7,746 bases of DNA from Deltaproteobacteria bacterium (GTDB lineage: Bacteria; Desulfobacterota; DSM-4660; Desulfatiglandales; HGW-15): NCBI GenBank assembly GCA_020342025.1, contig CP070840.1, positions 3,416,141-3,423,886 on the forward strand. Direction: 5' to 3'. Positions within the stretch are counted from its first letter, which is position 1. The number at the start of each line of letters is the position of its first letter. Made by a program: the position numbers and the translations under genes. A model generated the notes under the pieces. It was not told the origin of the DNA. It saw only the letters and a program-made list of their open reading frames with translations, and ran no database searches. Positions 5,654 through 7,746 of this stretch are shown here, piece after piece.

Positions 5654-7039
5654 TTAACTGCAGCAAAACGCGAGGCCTACGTCATTTGGGTTGGGTATGA
5701 ACTGAGTATTAACGAGGTCTTCATACATGACCTCCTGGGTCAGGAAGCCCTTTTCCACAAGCCATTCTGCAATGGGCTGTATCTCGTCCCGGGTAGGGGT
5801 ATTGGCCACCTCGAAAGTGGGCATCTGAAAATCTTTACGCACCCCTTCAGGGATGCCTCCTTTCTGCTCGAGGATCACGCGATACTCCCCCGGTTTAAGA
5901 TTTAAGGCGAATGAAGATTGTCCCAAGGCAAAGACAAACTTTTCCACCGCCTTCGGCTTCTTTTCTATGGCAGATGGTCCTACCAGCAAGACACTCGTCC
6001 ACGTGAGGATACGATCATCCGCCAAAAAATTCATATTTTTCGCCTTTGCAATCTCGATGAAAGGGGTTCGCAGGAGTGAGGCGGACACCTCCCCTTCAAT
6101 CAGAAGATCCCATGCCTTCTGAACATCTTCTACCTCTCGCATGACCACTTTGTTCAGGGGAACACCAACTCTCTTCAGATAGAATTCAGCGTAGAACCGG
6201 AAACTCACTCCTTTTGGGACAGCTATACATTCCCCCTCTATTTCGGATAAATCCCGAATCGCCCCTTTCGGTCTAGCGACAATGGCAAAGAGGGGCTCAT
6301 AGGGATTGGGCCTCAACATGTTCCGAATGATTTGTGAATTTGGACTGCTCCTGGACAAAAGAATTGCCGCGGGCAGATCGCTAATCACTGCATCAACGGA
6401 TCCATCGGCGAGTAACCTTTTGGCCTCCATTTCTCCATGAAACGAGACAAGCTTCACGTCCAACTTGTTTTCCTTAAATATGGGCTTGAATATGGCCATT
6501 CTAACCGGCAACGCATCCGGCAACAATGGAGCTCCCACAGTGAGGCTATCAAATTGAACCGATTCAGGTACGACAAAGGCTTCACCAAAAGGATTTTCCA
6601 TCAGCCTACCGTTGAACTGTCTCGCATGCCTCAAGGCATCTTCTTTATTGGCAAAGGCGTGAGCTCGGTTTTTGACTTCAGGTACCGTGATCACATCACT
6701 TTCCACGTAATACCCCAGCGTGGAATCGAACTTTTGCCCCGTGACCTCATCAACGACCGTCAAATAAATGACTTTATCCTTATCCTTATTCTTCTCCAAC
6801 CAGCGCGTCGCGCAGTAAATGGAACAGAAAGTCGCGGTAGAATCGTCATCGAGGAAGGCATCTACCTGATAGATGGGTTTCAGCCTTATCCCGTCCCAGG
6901 CACAGCGAACGGGCGTTTCTTCTCCTTTCCCTGTAAGAAGTTTCGGCTTTTTCTTTCCCAGGACTCCACCCAATAGGGCAATCGCGGCGACCACCAGGAG
7001 ACCCACAAAGATCATGATCAGCCGTTTTCGTTTTTCCAT
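5654..7039 (-). CDS. membrane-anchored NosL/TRASH-like domain fused to SsuA/THI5-like substrate-binding domain
   Basis: A 461-aa protein. Residues 7-27 form one hydrophobic segment after a basic N-terminus (MEKRKR), best read as an uncleaved anchor with the rest outside the cytoplasmic membrane. About 44-150 resembles NosL/TRASH-like metal domains: Cys46 in VRCAWDGI, then FCSIYCATRWL with Cys72 and Cys76, followed by DEVTGQKFD and YYVESDV motifs. From about 170 on it resembles NMT1/THI5 or SsuA-type periplasmic binding proteins, for example LADGSVDAVISDLPAAIL, LFAIVARPKGAIRDLSEIEG and IAVPKGVS; such proteins normally feed an ABC importer. The chain ends in AFCCS. The ATG at 7039 is preferred because AGGGA (7049-7053) is 9 nt away; for the ATG at 7048 that site abuts the start codon. 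It follows the membrane protein gene closely. The ligand is unknown; a metal-linked or thiol-linked role is inference. Confidence 0.78.
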   Translation of the reverse strand: MEKRKRLIMIFVGLLVVAAIALLGGVLGKKKPKLLTGKGEETPVRCAWDGIRLKPIYQVDAFLDDDSTATFCSIYCATRWLEKNKDKDKVIYLTVVDEVTGQKFDSTLGYYVESDVITVPEVKNRAHAFANKEDALRHARQFNGRLMENPFGEAFVVPESVQFDSLTVGAPLLPDALPVRMAIFKPIFKENKLDVKLVSFHGEMEAKRLLADGSVDAVISDLPAAILLSRSSPNSQIIRNMLRPNPYEPLFAIVARPKGAIRDLSEIEGECIAVPKGVSFRFYAEFYLKRVGVPLNKVVMREVEDVQKAWDLLIEGEVSASLLRTPFIEIAKAKNMNFLADDRILTWTSVLLVGPSAIEKKPKAVEKFVFALGQSSFALNLKPGEYRVILEQKGGIPEGVRKDFQMPTFEVANTPTRDEIQPIAEWLVEKGFLTQEVMYEDLVNTQFIPNPNDVGLAFCCS

Positions 7040-7048
7040 ATCTTTCAT

Positions 7049-7053
7049 TCCCT
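7049..7053 (-). promoter_or_regulatory. Shine-Dalgarno deciding the start of the binding-protein fusion
   Basis: AGGGA on the minus strand overlaps the upstream TAG (7054-7052). It abuts the ATG at 7048 with no spacer but is 9 nt from the ATG at 7039, which favours the latter start (461 rather than 464 residues). Confidence 0.5.
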
Positions 7054-7746
7054 ATGCGGCGACGAGGTGGACCGTGTTCATCACTATAGATGCCACAAGA
7101 CAAAATATAGAAAACCCATAGAGCATGCGAAGATGTTTGTAAAGGAGATCCTTTGTCTCCCCTGTCCTGCCCATCAGATCCAACAGAAAGCCCCAGCCCA
7201 CTGCGAAAGTACCCAAGGCAAAGAAGAGATACATAAGAACCGTGTCAGGCACATATTGCCAAAGACAATAGAGGCAGTGGTGAAAGGGAAGGCCCATGAT
7301 CTTTGGCGCTTGGACCTCAATCTGGGTCAGGACAAAGAGTACACCATTGAAGAGCGCAAACAAGAACGTGAATCCTAATACAGGCCTTTGCCACCTGGCA
7401 TAGGATTTGGGCTTCAGGCGCCACATGGAAAGCCCGAGAATGAATATCAGGAAGAGGTTGCTCATGTAGTATCCAGAACCCAAGATGGATGCATAGCCTG
7501 GACCAAGCGTCGATTGCGGAACCACTCTGGTCGGTCTATCCAGGATATCGGTCACGGTCGTGCAACATGAGATCATTTTTCCCGGGGCTATATTGAAAAC
7601 GAGCACCACTTCCAATAAGCTCTCTGCAACGACAACCGCAGCCGTGGCACTCAGGAAAAGGAGTTTTCTTCCCATCAGTGGAGAGGTCTGGGTCTTCTGG
7701 TCAAGGAGATGGATCAGGAGCCACGCTCCTATAAGAAAGAATGAAA
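7052..7746 (-). CDS. multi-pass membrane protein with CC and HHCxxC motifs (5'-partial)
   Basis: The frame is open from the stop at 7052 to the right edge, so the gene is cut and at least 230 residues are visible. An ATG at 7675 has no ribosome binding site before it. The codons upstream of it keep reading as a membrane helix (FFLIGAWLLIHLL), so the true start lies outside the window. About six hydrophobic segments are visible. Counting from that ATG as residue 1, they lie before residue 1 and at about 4-27, 68-85, 99-116, 144-166 and 187-206. Cys37-Cys38 sit in a loop after the second segment, and HHCLYC (132-137) lies just before the fifth; both could bind a metal or take part in thiol chemistry. 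I do not recognise the family. It is not an ABC ATPase and shows no clear ABC-permease signature. Tight linkage to the metal-domain/binding-protein fusion suggests a shared function. Confidence 0.75.
   Translation of the reverse strand, partial: SFFLIGAWLLIHLLDQKTQTSPLMGRKLLFLSATAAVVVAESLLEVVLVFNIAPGKMISCCTTVTDILDRPTRVVPQSTLGPGYASILGSGYYMSNLFLIFILGLSMWRLKPKSYARWQRPVLGFTFLFALFNGVLFVLTQIEVQAPKIMGLPFHHCLYCLWQYVPDTVLMYLFFALGTFAVGWGFLLDLMGRTGETKDLLYKHLRMLYGFSIFCLVASIVMNTVHLVAA

Noticed and set aside
6437..6976. 179-codon plus-strand frame opposite the binding-protein fusion
   Set aside because: Antisense shadow; the minus-strand product has recognisable domains and a sensible start, and the plus frame has neither.

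Overview
The window (about 50% GC by eye) reads as a stretch of chromosome from an anaerobic, acyl-CoA-degrading bacterium. A Desulfobacterota / former Deltaproteobacteria member is my best guess. This rests on the gene content (acyl-CoA dehydrogenase, an EtfBA pair of the clostridial sequence type, SCP2-like thiolase plus DUF35 partner) and on intergenic GTCATTGCGAG palindromes that I associate with such genomes. No phylogenetic marker is present. Every gene lies on the minus strand, so transcription runs from the right edge to the left edge.

Right part (5654-7746): a multi-pass membrane protein, cut by the right edge, is followed after a few bases by an unusual membrane-anchored protein. 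That protein joins a Cys-containing NosL/TRASH-like metal domain to an SsuA/THI5-like periplasmic binding domain. Both carry clustered Cys/His residues (HHCxxC and CC in the membrane protein; C, CxxxC and a terminal CC in the fusion). They look like two parts of one uptake or metal-handling system whose other genes lie beyond the window.

Middle (2135-5158): acyl-CoA dehydrogenase, etfB and etfA, in the order of the clostridial bcd-etfB-etfA cluster. The dehydrogenase oxidises an acyl-CoA and hands electrons to the ETF. Its usual C-terminal catalytic Glu is Ala, while a Glu sits where isovaleryl-CoA dehydrogenase has its base. EtfB has the DGxTAQVGP-type loop of bifurcating-like ETFs rather than the mammalian DDDCNQTG-type loop.

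Left part (107-1793): an SCP2/archaeal-type thiolase and a DUF35 zinc-ribbon/OB-fold protein, tightly coupled (the second gene's Shine-Dalgarno lies in the last codons of the first). With the dehydrogenase and ETF this gives the first and last steps of a beta-oxidation-like pathway. The hydratase and hydroxyacyl-CoA dehydrogenase steps are not in the window. The gene set is reminiscent of part of a bbs-type (benzylsuccinate) operon, but the substrate cannot be read from the sequence.

Each intergenic gap holds a different palindromic repeat: a compact three-way-junction palindrome at 13-62, a two-hairpin element with GTCAYTGCGAG ends at 1850-2015, and a decayed ~308-bp inverted repeat at 5192-5499. 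No RNA gene, CRISPR array, transposase or convincing intrinsic terminator was seen.
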